Shown here: positions 45,601 through 53,014 of the stretch, piece by piece
Numbering within the stretch: position 1 is the stretch's first letter
How the letters are laid out: each line of letters opens with the position of its first letter
DNA from: Psychromicrobium lacuslunae
GTDB lineage: Bacteria > Actinomycetota > Actinomycetes > Actinomycetales > Micrococcaceae
Direction: 5' to 3'
Assembly: GCF_000950575.1 (NCBI RefSeq)
Contig: NZ_CP011005.1
Location: 1,364,001-1,428,000 of the forward strand
Length of the DNA stretch: 64,000 nt
Notes under the pieces: generated by a model
Seen by the model: only the letters and a program-made list of their open reading frames with translations
Database searches by the model: none
What the model was told of the DNA's origin: nothing
Made by a program: the position numbers and the translations under genes

Positions 45601-46694
45601 TCGGCGAGCTGCGGCCCGGCGATGGCCAATTCCCCCGTGAGCTGATCGCTGAGACCAGCATTTTCATCAAGCAAGACGAATCGCAAGCCTGGCACCGGCT
45701 GGCCGATCGCTACGGTTGAACTCTTTGTCGCGGTATCGCGCTCAGCGTCAAAACGATGGAAGGCGGCATTGATAGTGGCTTCGGTCGGGCCGTAAAGGTT
45801 GACAATGGCAGCTTGCGGTAGCTGGCTCTGCAAGGTAGCCGCCAGCTTGACCGGTAGCGCCTCTCCCCCGCTGCAAAGGTAACTCAGCCCGCTTTGAGCG
45901 AAATCTTCATCTTCGCTCAAAGCCTGCAGCAAGGTTGGTACGGCCTGCAGGTGGCTTACCCCATGTTCCTTGATGGTGGCCAGCAGTTCGAAGGGATCAC
46001 GATATGCCTCGGCGCCCGCTGCGACCAGCGTCGCGCCGGTGGCGTTCGCTAGCAATTCCCACTGCGCGGCATCGAAACTGATCGGGGTCTTATGAATAAT
46101 TCTGGCCTGAGAGTTCAGCTCCAACTCGGTGTTGATCCAGGCCATTTGGTGAGCCAGCGCCCGATGAGAGACTTCCACCCCTTTGGGATGACCGGTCGAA
46201 CCCGAGGTGTAAAGCACATATGCCAAGGAGTCGATAACAGCCAGGTTCTGCACTGGTCGGTCAACGGCAATTTCGGCAAGCTGATGCGAATCAGGCACCC
46301 TGAGAATGCTCAAGCCTAGGTCGCCCAGGATAGCGGTGGCTTCATCGGCCAATTGTTCGGGGACCAGCACGGCGTCCACCCCCGCGTCCTCCACCATGTA
46401 CCTGAGTCGTTCATCGGGATAAGTAGGAGCCAGCGGAACGTAGGGTACTCCGCTGCTCAGGCACGCCCAAGCGCTGGCAACCAGCTCAGCTGAAGGTGTG
46501 GCGTAAAGTCCCACCGTATGGGCGCCAGCCGCAGCCAGTTCAAGCTGAAGCGCCGAGACCGCGCGTCCGAGCTCGTGATAGCTCCACTGCGATGATGCGG
46601 TGACCACTGCGGTCGCGTTTGGTTGCCCGGAGAGGCGGCTGAGAAAGGAATTAATAAGAGGTGACGAAGAAGGAGTCAATTCAGAGCACAACAT
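42609..46694 (-). CDS. Indigoidine-synthetase-type NRPS (A-Ox-A-T-TE) with C-terminal tautomerase-like domain
   Basis: This single-module NRPS has 1,361 residues. The adenylation domain begins near residue 20: A3 LYTSGSTGHPKG (161-172), A5 NLYGPTEATI (299-308), A7 YRTGDL (391-396), A8 GRNDDQVKVRGHRIELGEIA (408-427). An FMN nitroreductase/SagB-like oxidase domain is inserted after A8 (about 510-840; KYAYASPGALYGVQVFLGI at 584-602, GTYYLNP at 611). The adenylation domain then resumes with A9/A10 (LPHYMVP; LPNGKIDRKK). A carrier domain follows with Ser956 in ESFFSLGGSSL, then a thioesterase with Ser1086 in GYSFG. This layout is that of glutamine-oxidising indigoidine synthetases (BpsA/IndC). From Met1277 a PptA/4-oxalocrotonate-tautomerase-like domain starts MPHITVQHFP and runs to the end. 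Substrate glutamine and product indigoidine are inference; no PPTase gene is seen in the window. Confidence 0.9.
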   Translation of the reverse strand: MLCSELTPSSSPLINSFLSRLSGQPNATAVVTASSQWSYHELGRAVSALQLELAAAGAHTVGLYATPSAELVASAWACLSSGVPYVPLAPTYPDERLRYMVEDAGVDAVLVPEQLADEATAILGDLGLSILRVPDSHQLAEIAVDRPVQNLAVIDSLAYVLYTSGSTGHPKGVEVSHRALAHQMAWINTELELNSQARIIHKTPISFDAAQWELLANATGATLVAAGAEAYRDPFELLATIKEHGVSHLQAVPTLLQALSEDEDFAQSGLSYLCSGGEALPVKLAATLQSQLPQAAIVNLYGPTEATINAAFHRFDAERDTATKSSTVAIGQPVPGLRFVLLDENAGLSDQLTGELAIAGPQLAEGYRNRPEQTEQRFVELEFEGESVRFYRTGDLVGRRGSEYFFKGRNDDQVKVRGHRIELGEIAETVRHHDWVRHAEVMVAKNPESGDPRLVAYVELNPHEAALMDQGVHGDHHQSKSSRVQVKAQLSGLGVRKDFNDPGLALPVSVKAEQELRQLAFARKTYRHYQAERADRQQLQALAELVRKPRELVEEFPAGWNRQTLGFLCRSLTRFESDTRLLPKYAYASPGALYGVQVFLGISGLEDIADGTYYLNPSSDRLQRVADHYGPRSGVEVILIGQRSVITSVYSTNVDEVLNFEAGHLLGLLDTVAPATGHRLTARENIAVDLEQLLIPDQQDYIAIGSWFLTNTEQLADRLLAVEVKVEVLGDAEAEKGVYQPSGNGLVQLTGSQLIRRKDVIAINQSIYQQASFGLILHAGQEPEHYVSLGRALQRAEMNKLNLGLMSSGYSSLSGRDLATARRIKAFMQNDAISSYFAVGGVISDHQIAHQGMDEDAVHMRGPAEIIAADIANMLPHYMVPDAIRIRRELPRLPNGKIDRKKIEAEEKEQSASWQASEFIAPRSSGEEEIAQIWAELLGREQVSVEESFFSLGGSSLTAAQLVQAFKKRLGFSMPIQNVFEDDTVAKQAAARAKHGAQAKSARVVSLAPSSGQRVHLWPGLGGYPMNLRRLALLLAEKGFDCFGVQATGLNEGELVDTSIQQMAAQDIAEIKRRQHEGPYTLIGYSFGARVAFEVAYQLEQAGDRVAALILLAPGQPDTGAVALNPEAEGPYQDARFIRLLYSVFFSRADGEEVEEVVANTTDKHSFLAAISASLTLDHELAYRIIDLVEKSYSFEYTFKELSERKVEVPVTLFRAVEDDDSFLEGLVTEVKLKSKKLHDNHYQILQEPYVQATADSVLQELSGQPAESPTKKAKSMPHITVQHFPTAFSQDSRKEFIDKLTILIEETFTVESGAVSITMESVEQSRWMLEVYGPNIQAAKGDLVKQPEYGPLAHQPEGAK

Positions 46695-46762
46695 TGGAAG
46701 CCGTCCAGTGTGAGAAGGGGATGGTGATTATTGCTCAGTACCTGGTCGCTCAGGATGAGCGA

Positions 46763-47500
46763 TCAGTGCTTTTCGAAAAGTGAACCCCAATATGAAAATT
46801 GGTCCTTTATACCTAGGGACCGCAATGCGTGCCAGTAGAGCACGACGTTATTAGACAGCACGGGCTTGCCGAGGAAGATTTCGGCCGCCGCAGCAAAACG
46901 AGCCATCGGCATGTTTGTACCGACCTGCACAATGGCTTGCACCTCGTCGCTATTGACCGCCAAGGTAGCCTCTCGGAGCTGATCGAAGTTAATGTCTCCA
47001 ATCGAGGCAGGCGTTTGTGCGCCGAGCCCCCTGATGCCAACCACCTGGTACTCCATATCGTCGAAGTAACGCTGAACCGTGGTATCGCCAATCGCAAGGT
47101 ATGGTGTCAGCACGGCAATTCGGCTGATATCCAGAGCTTTAAAGGCAGCGGTGAAGGCATCTGCACTGGTGAGTACCGGAGTGCCTTTCGCGTCCTGCAC
47201 GAATTCAGCGACCACCCGGTCCTGATTTTCCTTACCCGCCCAGAACCCTTCGGGGGACACTCCGACCGCAATGATGTCCGGGCTGGCGGTACTGAGCGAT
47301 TCAATCGCAGGGGTAGCCGAGGCTCGGATATCGGAGAGCACTTGATCGAAGCCGGGTTGCTTGACCATTGACGAGTTTCTGATCGTCATCCGCGAGATGT
47401 GGTTGGTCACCCTGTGTGGACGCAAATCATCGATCTCAGGCTGGGCGGTGGTATTTGTGGAGGGAACCACATAGCCGATAGTGGCGCGAATGTTCTGCAT
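46763..47500 (-). CDS. Maleate isomerase / Asp-Glu racemase superfamily protein
   Basis: The 245-residue protein resembles maleate cis-trans isomerases and arylmalonate decarboxylases: IGYVVPSTNTTAQPEIDDL at the N-terminus, SPDIIAVGVSPEGFW mid-protein, AVLTPYLAIGDTTVQRYFDDMEYQVVGIRGLG, and VQVGTNMPMARFAAAAEIFLGKPVLSNNVVLYWHALRSLGI. The family normally uses two Cys; here the usual catalytic positions read as GVSPEG and QVGTNMP with no Cys, so the chemistry may differ or be lost. It shares its start region with the upstream dehydrogenase stop (coupled) and is 68 bp before the NRPS. Confidence 0.8.
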   Translation of the reverse strand: MQNIRATIGYVVPSTNTTAQPEIDDLRPHRVTNHISRMTIRNSSMVKQPGFDQVLSDIRASATPAIESLSTASPDIIAVGVSPEGFWAGKENQDRVVAEFVQDAKGTPVLTSADAFTAAFKALDISRIAVLTPYLAIGDTTVQRYFDDMEYQVVGIRGLGAQTPASIGDINFDQLREATLAVNSDEVQAIVQVGTNMPMARFAAAAEIFLGKPVLSNNVVLYWHALRSLGIKDQFSYWGSLFEKH

Positions 47501-48396
47501 CAGATACCACTAGCCGGTGACAGCTGCTCGGCCAGGTAGCTAGCAATCATGTCTTGCGATCCCAAGCCGGACTGGCTCGCCGCTCGGTAACGTTCTTGGC
47601 TGGCTTCAGCCACCGGTAGCCAGGCTCCGGACTGCTGAGCAGCTTCCTCGACCAATCCAGCATCCTTGAGCGCATTATCAATGCTGAAGGTGGTGCCGAA
47701 GTCGTCATTCACAATGGCGCCTAGCTTAGAGCTGACAAATGGTGAGTCCAGCGGTCCGCCACTGATCGCCTCTTGAAGTTGCTGAAGCGGTAAGTTGAGG
47801 GCTGCCGCTAATTTCGCTGCCTCGGCAACGCCGTGAGTCAGCGCGCCAATGAAGGAGTTCACCACGACTTTCAACGCGCTGGCCCCACCTGGTTGATCGC
47901 CCACCCAGAGCGTCTTTTTAGCTATCGCCTCGAAAACCGGTGTGACCGCGTCGTGCAGTGATTCCTCCGCCGCCGCGAGCACCACCAATTGGGCATTTTC
48001 AGCCGGAGCCTTGGAGCCCAGAATCGGCGCATCCACCAAGGCAATTTTTCGCTCAGCAGCCCAGTCCTGAATGCGAGCTATTTCCTTCAGTCCGACGGTG
48101 CTGATCTGCACCAGAATCGCCTCGGCCTTGAGCTTCGCCTCGGCTGATTGCAAAGCCTCGAGCACCGCATTCCCGTCTTTCAGAACGGTCAGCACAAAAT
48201 CCGCTCCCTCAACGGCCGCGGCAGGATCCGAATGAACAGTGATTCCGTCAGCTTTAAGCCCTTCGGCCTTTGCTATGGTGCGGTTCCACACCGAAACTTG
48301 GTATCCCGCTTTCTGTAAATTCCGGGCAATCGGAGCGCCGATAATACCAGTGCCGAGAACTGCGATCTTCCTCGGGTTTTCCGTGTCCTGCATCAT
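47500..48396 (-). CDS. NAD(P)-dependent beta-hydroxyacid dehydrogenase (3-hydroxyisobutyrate dehydrogenase-like)
   Basis: The 298-residue enzyme has the Rossmann loop IAVLGTGIIGAPIARNLQKAGYQVSVWNRT, the family segment FVLTVLKDGNAVLEAL, the substrate loop VDAPILGSKAPAENAQLVVLAAAEE (usually DAPVSGG, so modified here), and the catalytic Lys region GGASALKVVVNSFIG. It could reduce a hydroxy acid or an imine; imine reductases belong to the same superfamily. It is first in the operon after the TetR gene, with AAAGG upstream of the ATG. Confidence 0.87.
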   Translation of the reverse strand: MMQDTENPRKIAVLGTGIIGAPIARNLQKAGYQVSVWNRTIAKAEGLKADGITVHSDPAAAVEGADFVLTVLKDGNAVLEALQSAEAKLKAEAILVQISTVGLKEIARIQDWAAERKIALVDAPILGSKAPAENAQLVVLAAAEESLHDAVTPVFEAIAKKTLWVGDQPGGASALKVVVNSFIGALTHGVAEAAKLAAALNLPLQQLQEAISGGPLDSPFVSSKLGAIVNDDFGTTFSIDNALKDAGLVEEAAQQSGAWLPVAEASQERYRAASQSGLGSQDMIASYLAEQLSPASGI

Positions 48397-48408
48397 TAAC
48401 CTTTCTGT

Positions 48409-48423
48409 ACTGTTCAGTCCAGT
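48409..48423. promoter_or_regulatory. Operator-like inverted repeat before the NRPS operon
   Basis: ACTG-N7-CAGT lies 13 bp upstream of the dehydrogenase ATG, with the half-site CAGTCC also inside. It is a candidate site for the TetR protein encoded just upstream. Confidence 0.45.
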
Positions 48424-48467
48424 TAAGAGGATAATCGTTCCAGAACACCTTGGCTAGAGGGCTGTAA

Positions 48468-48491
48468 TGAATGTTAAAAAATGTTCATTCA
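48468..48491. promoter_or_regulatory. A/T-rich inverted repeat overlapping the TetR stop codon
   Basis: TGAATG (48468-48473) and CATTCA (48486-48491) flank an A-rich centre. The element spans the stop of the TetR gene and the start of the 88-bp gap before the operon. It is a second candidate operator, or a terminator-like hairpin of the regulator gene. Confidence 0.45.
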
Positions 48492-49105
48492 TCAATCAGC
48501 GCGAGGGCGGTATCTATCGCCGCCTGCAGCCAGGCCTCCCGCGCCTCCGACCCCATCCCCTTGGCAATCACTCGCATTCCTTGCACTAAAGTCACTACTG
48601 TAATCGCGGCGGTCTCCGAATCTCTGCCGACGGCGAGATTCCTTAACTGGGCGTTACGAAAAAGTACCGCTAGAGAGTGTTTCAACATCTCTAGATTGAA
48701 TGCGGTCAGCTTGGTGATGGACTCATCTCGACCCGCGATCTCCAAGGCGGCATTCGCAACCATACAGCCATATCCCTGGGTATCACTCAGTTCTTCGTCT
48801 TTGATTCCGCTCAGGAACGCCGCCAAGGCAGCTCGCGGATCCGAGGAGGTTTGCAGCTCCAAATAGACATCTGACTGCAATTCGTCGTAACGCTTAAGCG
48901 CGGCTAGGTACAGCTCACGCTTATTGATGAAGGTGTTGTACAGGCTACTTCTGGTCAGTCCCGTAGCCTTGGTCAGATCTTCAATCGAAGTATCCGCGTA
49001 ACCCAGCCGCCAAAACACCTTCATTGCAGAGTCGAGCACCTCGACTTTGTCGAAACCAATGCTTCGCACACTACCCCCAAAATCTTTTCGTACCAATTGT
49101 TCCAA
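48485..49105 (-). CDS. TetR/AcrR-family regulator of the NRPS cluster
   Basis: The 206-residue protein has the N-terminal HTH VLDSAMKVFWRLGYADTSIEDLTKATGLTRSSLYNTFINKRELYLAALKRY (residues ~24-74) and a C-terminal ligand domain of the YjgJ/TetR_C type. It is on the same strand as, and immediately upstream of, the dehydrogenase-isomerase-NRPS-MFS genes, so it is the likely local repressor. The inducer is unknown. Confidence 0.87.
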   Translation of the reverse strand: MEQLVRKDFGGSVRSIGFDKVEVLDSAMKVFWRLGYADTSIEDLTKATGLTRSSLYNTFINKRELYLAALKRYDELQSDVYLELQTSSDPRAALAAFLSGIKDEELSDTQGYGCMVANAALEIAGRDESITKLTAFNLEMLKHSLAVLFRNAQLRNLAVGRDSETAAITVVTLVQGMRVIAKGMGSEAREAWLQAAIDTALALIDE

Positions 49106-49216
49106 TAAAAAGCATACTGCGTTAACTTTGATGACGGAAGGGTTAACGCCTATGACGAGACATCCGATTCCCGTTTCGTGAAATTTCTCGGCATGACGAT
49201 GCCTAAAAGTGATCCG

Positions 49217-49660
49217 CTAGAAGTCCCCGGGTGCTACCTGCAGCACTGGTAAGCCAATCGCCCGCCACATATCGACAACCTGCTGCCTGTCGTCGAAGAC
49301 CGCACGGACATTGTATTTTCCACGAATATGCCTGTTGAAAAGTTCATATTTGACCGTGGCATCGACCCTGCCGTCCGCCTTGGCTCGGTGGAAAACATCG
49401 ACGAACTGAAACCCTTGGTCCTGCAACCAGGCTCGGGTCTCCACCGCACATCCCTCGGTTCGTCCAGTGACGAAGATCAGCTCACGCCCGCTGCGCATCA
49501 AATCAAAGAGGATATCCGCGATTGGCTGATTCAAACGATCGCTACCGACTTTCCGTTCGTCGTAAGGGTTACGACCAGCCAGCAGCGCCACGGTACCGTC
49601 AATGTCGACAAGATAGATCTCGGGCAACCCAGGAGTTGGCTGCCAAACCTCCCATTCCAT
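49217..49660 (-). CDS. Polynucleotide-kinase 3'-phosphatase-like HAD protein
   Basis: The 147-residue product has HAD motif I LVDIDGTVALL (residues ~15-25), followed by GRNPYDERKVGSDRLNQPIADIL, FVTGR (motif II) and a C-terminal AVFDDRQQVVDMWR (motif IV). This pattern is that of the phosphatase domain of T4 Pnkp; the kinase half is absent. I chose ATG 49660, preceded by GGAAGGA, over the in-frame codon at 49720. Possible roles are nucleic-acid end healing or a small-molecule phosphatase. The gap 49661-49922 holds GC-rich repeats but no gene. Confidence 0.8.
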   Translation of the reverse strand: MEWEVWQPTPGLPEIYLVDIDGTVALLAGRNPYDERKVGSDRLNQPIADILFDLMRSGRELIFVTGRTEGCAVETRAWLQDQGFQFVDVFHRAKADGRVDATVKYELFNRHIRGKYNVRAVFDDRQQVVDMWRAIGLPVLQVAPGDF

Positions 49661-49870
49661 CTCTGTCCTTCCAAGCCTTCCTAAGGCATCCAAGTCTTTC
49701 CCTGCGCAGCTCTGTACCACTCCACTTTTGGCCGGGCGGCAGCCCCGGCGTTAATCGTAGTTCAGCCTTGCTCAGGAAGTCTGGTTACTCCGCCATGATC
49801 TGTTGAAACCTTGGCGAAGATCCTCGGCCAGCGTGCTGTCGAACAGCCGAACAAAAATGCCACCAAATAG

Positions 49871-49905
49871 AGATGCCGCCGGGGCGGCAGCCCCCGGCGG
49901 CATCT
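49871..49905 (-). terminator. Terminator hairpin after the acid phosphatase gene
   Basis: GAGATGCCGCCGGGG pairs with the mirrored arm ending at 49905, around a 5-6-nt loop. It begins about 18 bp after the stop at 49923. A related GGGCGGCAGCCCC word recurs at about 49735. Confidence 0.8.
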
Positions 49906-49922
49906 CCTTGAGTTAGCGGCGG

Positions 49923-50582
49923 TTACTGCAGTGTGCCATCGTAATCGGGAAGCTTATAGGTTTTCTCAGCATAGCCTCCGGCCAAGTCAGTTGGCCGGTT
50001 ACCGACATTCGCAATGATCGAATAACCGCGGTCCACGATATCGGCTCGACTTGCGGTTTTGAACTCCTGCACCGGAATCCGATGGTCGCCTGTTTGATGA
50101 TAAATTTCAAAAACCGGATACCCCGCGTTAGTTAGTGCCTGCTTCGTAGACGAATTGCTGGTGCGGTCACCTTGGTAAAGCCGGTTGCTAATGAAGAAGA
50201 CCCTCACCCCGAGGGAGTCAGCCTTTTTCGCCAGTGCCAAGGTGGCATCAATCGCGGGAATATTGCTACGGTCCTGAGCGAAATCTGTCGCCAGGCTAGT
50301 GTCATCAATATCGAAAACAATGGCTAGTTTCTCGCCGTCCTGTTGCTTGTCGACGCGCTCCTGCAGATAGTCGAGGGATCCGTCCAGTACGGTGTCCACA
50401 TCAGCCAGCCAGTCCTTGGGCTGAATCCCTTTGAAGGCCTGCAGCCCCTCAGTGGAGCTCACCACGGAGGAGAGAGCCGTGCCGGGCGCGGCCGACGAAA
50501 TACCTGCGGTCACCCCCAACACCCCCATTGAAAGTGCCGCAATAGCAATCGCTCCGGTAGCTTTCTTTACTAAAACTTTCAT
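49923..50582 (-). CDS. Secreted HAD-type acid phosphatase
   Basis: The 219-residue protein has a Sec signal peptide (MKVLVKKATGAIAIAALSMG ... SSA|APG). The HAD acid phosphatase fold follows: the LAIVFDIDDTSLATDF motif with two Asp, FISNR, and IIANVGNRPTDLAGGYAEKTYKLPDY as the terminal motif. This is the plant acid phosphatase/class B-like family that releases phosphate outside the membrane. It is a single gene with its own terminator. Confidence 0.88.
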   Translation of the reverse strand: MKVLVKKATGAIAIAALSMGVLGVTAGISSAAPGTALSSVVSSTEGLQAFKGIQPKDWLADVDTVLDGSLDYLQERVDKQQDGEKLAIVFDIDDTSLATDFAQDRSNIPAIDATLALAKKADSLGVRVFFISNRLYQGDRTSNSSTKQALTNAGYPVFEIYHQTGDHRIPVQEFKTASRADIVDRGYSIIANVGNRPTDLAGGYAEKTYKLPDYDGTLQ

Positions 50583-50739
50583 TGTCGAAATCCGTTCTCG
50601 ATGGATGGAATGCGGTTATACCTTAGTCAAGGCCGCGCCGAATCTATCGAGAAACAAGAAATCCTCGGTTAAACTCCAGTGAGTTTTGAGCTAAGAGTAA
50701 TAAAACGTCACCCTGTGCCAACCCGTTTTTAGAGCAGGC

Positions 50740-51774
50740 TCAGCGGCGTCGTAATGCTGCATCGGCCAATGCTGGCTGCTGATAATCAGTGTCGATCGGG
50801 TTCAGATCAATGCCTGGAGTGACGATCCGATCGATCTCGTCGAGCACATCTGCCGAGAGTTGTAAATCAGCCGCCGCTAATTGGTCATCGAGCTGTTCAA
50901 TCGTTCTCGGGCCAAGGATGACCGATGAGACGACCGGATGATTGGCGACGAAGGCCAGTGCTAAGTGCGTCAGTGAACTGCCAGCCTGGTCGGCGAGCGC
51001 GATCAGGCTCTCAACGGCGTCGAGCTTGCGCTGGTTGCCTGGCAATGACAGGTCGAATTTGTGACTGATCATCCGCCGGAACCCCTGGTTATCAATGGTC
51101 TGCCCTTGACGAATTCGCCCGGTCAACCAGCCGCTGTTCAACGGACTCCAGGTGAGAACTCCCAAGCCATATCGTTGCGCTGTCGGCAGTAGGTGCCCCT
51201 CAATCCCCCGCACGAAAAGAGAGTACGGGGACTGTTCAGTACTGAAGTAGATGTGATGGCGTTGCTGAGCGACCCACCGTGCTTCCACCAACTGTTCGGC
51301 TGAAAACCCTGAAGAACCAATCGCCATGATCTTCCCGGCCCTGACCAGATCTGAAAGTACCGAAAGTGTCTCATCAATATCCGTGTTCGGGTCCGGCCGA
51401 TGAATTTGATAAAGATCAATATAGTCAGTACCGAGCCTGCGGAGGCTGTCCTCGACAGCCTTGGTGATCCAGAGCCTTGAATTTCCATGTCTATTGGTTC
51501 TCACCTCGGGGTAGCCCACCGGGAAATGCCCCTTGGTGGCCAACACCACATCATCGCGTCGACCACGCAGCGCCTTAGCCAGGATCTCTTCTGACTCTCC
51601 ATTTGAATACATATCGGCGGTGTCAATCAGATTGATACCGGCGTCGATAGCACGATTGATAAGTCTGGCAGCGTCTTCGTGGTCCGGATTACCCCAAGTC
51701 CCCAGGTGCATCGTACCCAGTGCGAACTTGCTCACCGAAATGCCCGTGCGTCCTAATATTCTCTGTTCAATCAT
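50740..51774 (-). CDS. Aldo/keto reductase
   Basis: The 344-residue NADPH-dependent oxidoreductase has GRTGISVSKFALGTMHLGTWG, NLIDTADMYSNGESEE (catalytic Asp and Tyr), Lys in VVLATKGHF, YIDLYQIHRPDPNTDIDETL (catalytic His) and VILGPRTIEQLDDQLAA (cofactor phosphate binding). It belongs to the YajO/Tas-like group; the substrate is unknown. It is divergent from the ene-reductase gene at 51935 across a 160-bp gap. Confidence 0.92.
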   Translation of the reverse strand: MIEQRILGRTGISVSKFALGTMHLGTWGNPDHEDAARLINRAIDAGINLIDTADMYSNGESEEILAKALRGRRDDVVLATKGHFPVGYPEVRTNRHGNSRLWITKAVEDSLRRLGTDYIDLYQIHRPDPNTDIDETLSVLSDLVRAGKIMAIGSSGFSAEQLVEARWVAQQRHHIYFSTEQSPYSLFVRGIEGHLLPTAQRYGLGVLTWSPLNSGWLTGRIRQGQTIDNQGFRRMISHKFDLSLPGNQRKLDAVESLIALADQAGSSLTHLALAFVANHPVVSSVILGPRTIEQLDDQLAAADLQLSADVLDEIDRIVTPGIDLNPIDTDYQQPALADAALRRR

Positions 51775-51934
51775 GCAATCAGCCTAAAACTTGGAGTGCA
51801 CTCCAAGGCAAGTGCTTTGCTCGAAGTTATTTACTCGATGATCGCAGGTCTTTCGGACGCCGGGAATAGTCTCGGGGTCGTCGAGGTTCAACTGCATGCA
51901 AACGCATTTACTTTGACAAAGGAGCGACAATCAA

Positions 51935-53002
51935 ATGAGCAATCTCTGGGATCCCATCAGCTTGGGAAACACCGTCTTGAAGAATAGGTTGGCAATGGCT
52001 CCAATGACTCGCAATAGGACCACGGTTGAAGGCGTGCCAACCGAGCTGACCGTTGAGTACTACCGGCAACGCTCCGGCCTGGGCCTCATTATCACCGAAG
52101 GGACCCAGCCTTCGGCTGAGGGCCAGGGATATCTGTTAACTCCCGGAATTTACAACCAGGCCCAGATTGAGGGCTGGGCGAAGGTAGCGGATGCCGTGCA
52201 TGCTGAGGGCAGCGCCCTCTTCATCCAGGTGATGCACGCCGGCCGGATCAGTCACCCCGACAATACGCTGGGCGGCACACTTCCGGTCGCGCCTTCAGCG
52301 GTCAATCCAGAAACGCATATTTATACCCTTGACGGTGCCAAAGACATCCCCACCCCTCGCGAGCTCGCCACCGAGGAAATTGCGGGCGTCGTAGAAGAGT
52401 TCCGCACTGCCGCCCGTTCGGCAATTGCGGCAGGAGCCGATGGCATCGAAATTCATTCAGCCAATGGCTATTTGCTCCACCAATTCCTCTCCCCCAACAC
52501 CAACCTCCGCGCTGACGGCTATGGCGGAGACATCGCAGCCAGAGCCCGGATCGTGCTCGAGGTTGTCCGGGCCGCGGTGGAGGAGATCGGGGCCGATCGG
52601 GTCGGCATCCGGCTCTCGCCAAACAACGGTGCTGGCGGCACCGTGGAGGGTGAGAACTATCGTGAGACCTACCAGTACCTGGTCCAGCAACTCGCCCCGC
52701 TCGGCTTAGCGTATCTGCACTTGCTGCACATCGGCGACGAAGGACTGCTGGGCTGGATCCGAGAGAATTGGCCCAGCCGTCTGATTCTCAATCGAGCCGG
52801 CCGCCCGGTCAGCCAGATCGGTGCTGATATCCAAGCCGGACTCGCAGACATTGAATCGGTAGGTCAACCTGTCCTGGCCAATCCGGACCTCCAGGAACGG
52901 CTGCAAAGCTCCGCAGCCTTAAACGAAGCCGACGCAAGCACCTTCTACGGCGGTGGACAGCAAGGCTACACCGATTACCCAACGCTGCAAGAGATCTCCT
53001 AA
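51935..53002 (+). CDS. Old Yellow Enzyme family ene-reductase
   Basis: The 355-residue FMN enzyme has NRLAMAPMTRNRTT, IITEGTQPSAEGQGY, FIQVMHAGRISHPD, GADGIEIHSANGYLLHQFLSPNTNLRADGYGG (His/Asn substrate pair is H-S-A-N) and VGIRLSPNN. This is the NemA/OYE alkene-reductase group that reduces alpha,beta-unsaturated carbonyls or nitro compounds. GGAG precedes the ATG. It ends at a strong terminator, and its promoter region is shared with the divergent aldo/keto reductase. Confidence 0.94.
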   Translation: MSNLWDPISLGNTVLKNRLAMAPMTRNRTTVEGVPTELTVEYYRQRSGLGLIITEGTQPSAEGQGYLLTPGIYNQAQIEGWAKVADAVHAEGSALFIQVMHAGRISHPDNTLGGTLPVAPSAVNPETHIYTLDGAKDIPTPRELATEEIAGVVEEFRTAARSAIAAGADGIEIHSANGYLLHQFLSPNTNLRADGYGGDIAARARIVLEVVRAAVEEIGADRVGIRLSPNNGAGGTVEGENYRETYQYLVQQLAPLGLAYLHLLHIGDEGLLGWIRENWPSRLILNRAGRPVSQIGADIQAGLADIESVGQPVLANPDLQERLQSSAALNEADASTFYGGGQQGYTDYPTLQEIS

Positions 53003-53014
53003 CAATCGCTACTA

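Noticed and set aside
49217-50582. HAD genes as the IndB phosphatase partner of an indigoidine cluster
   Set aside because: One is Pnkp-like and the other is a secreted acid phosphatase; neither is in the NRPS operon, and no pseudouridine-phosphate glycosidase is present.
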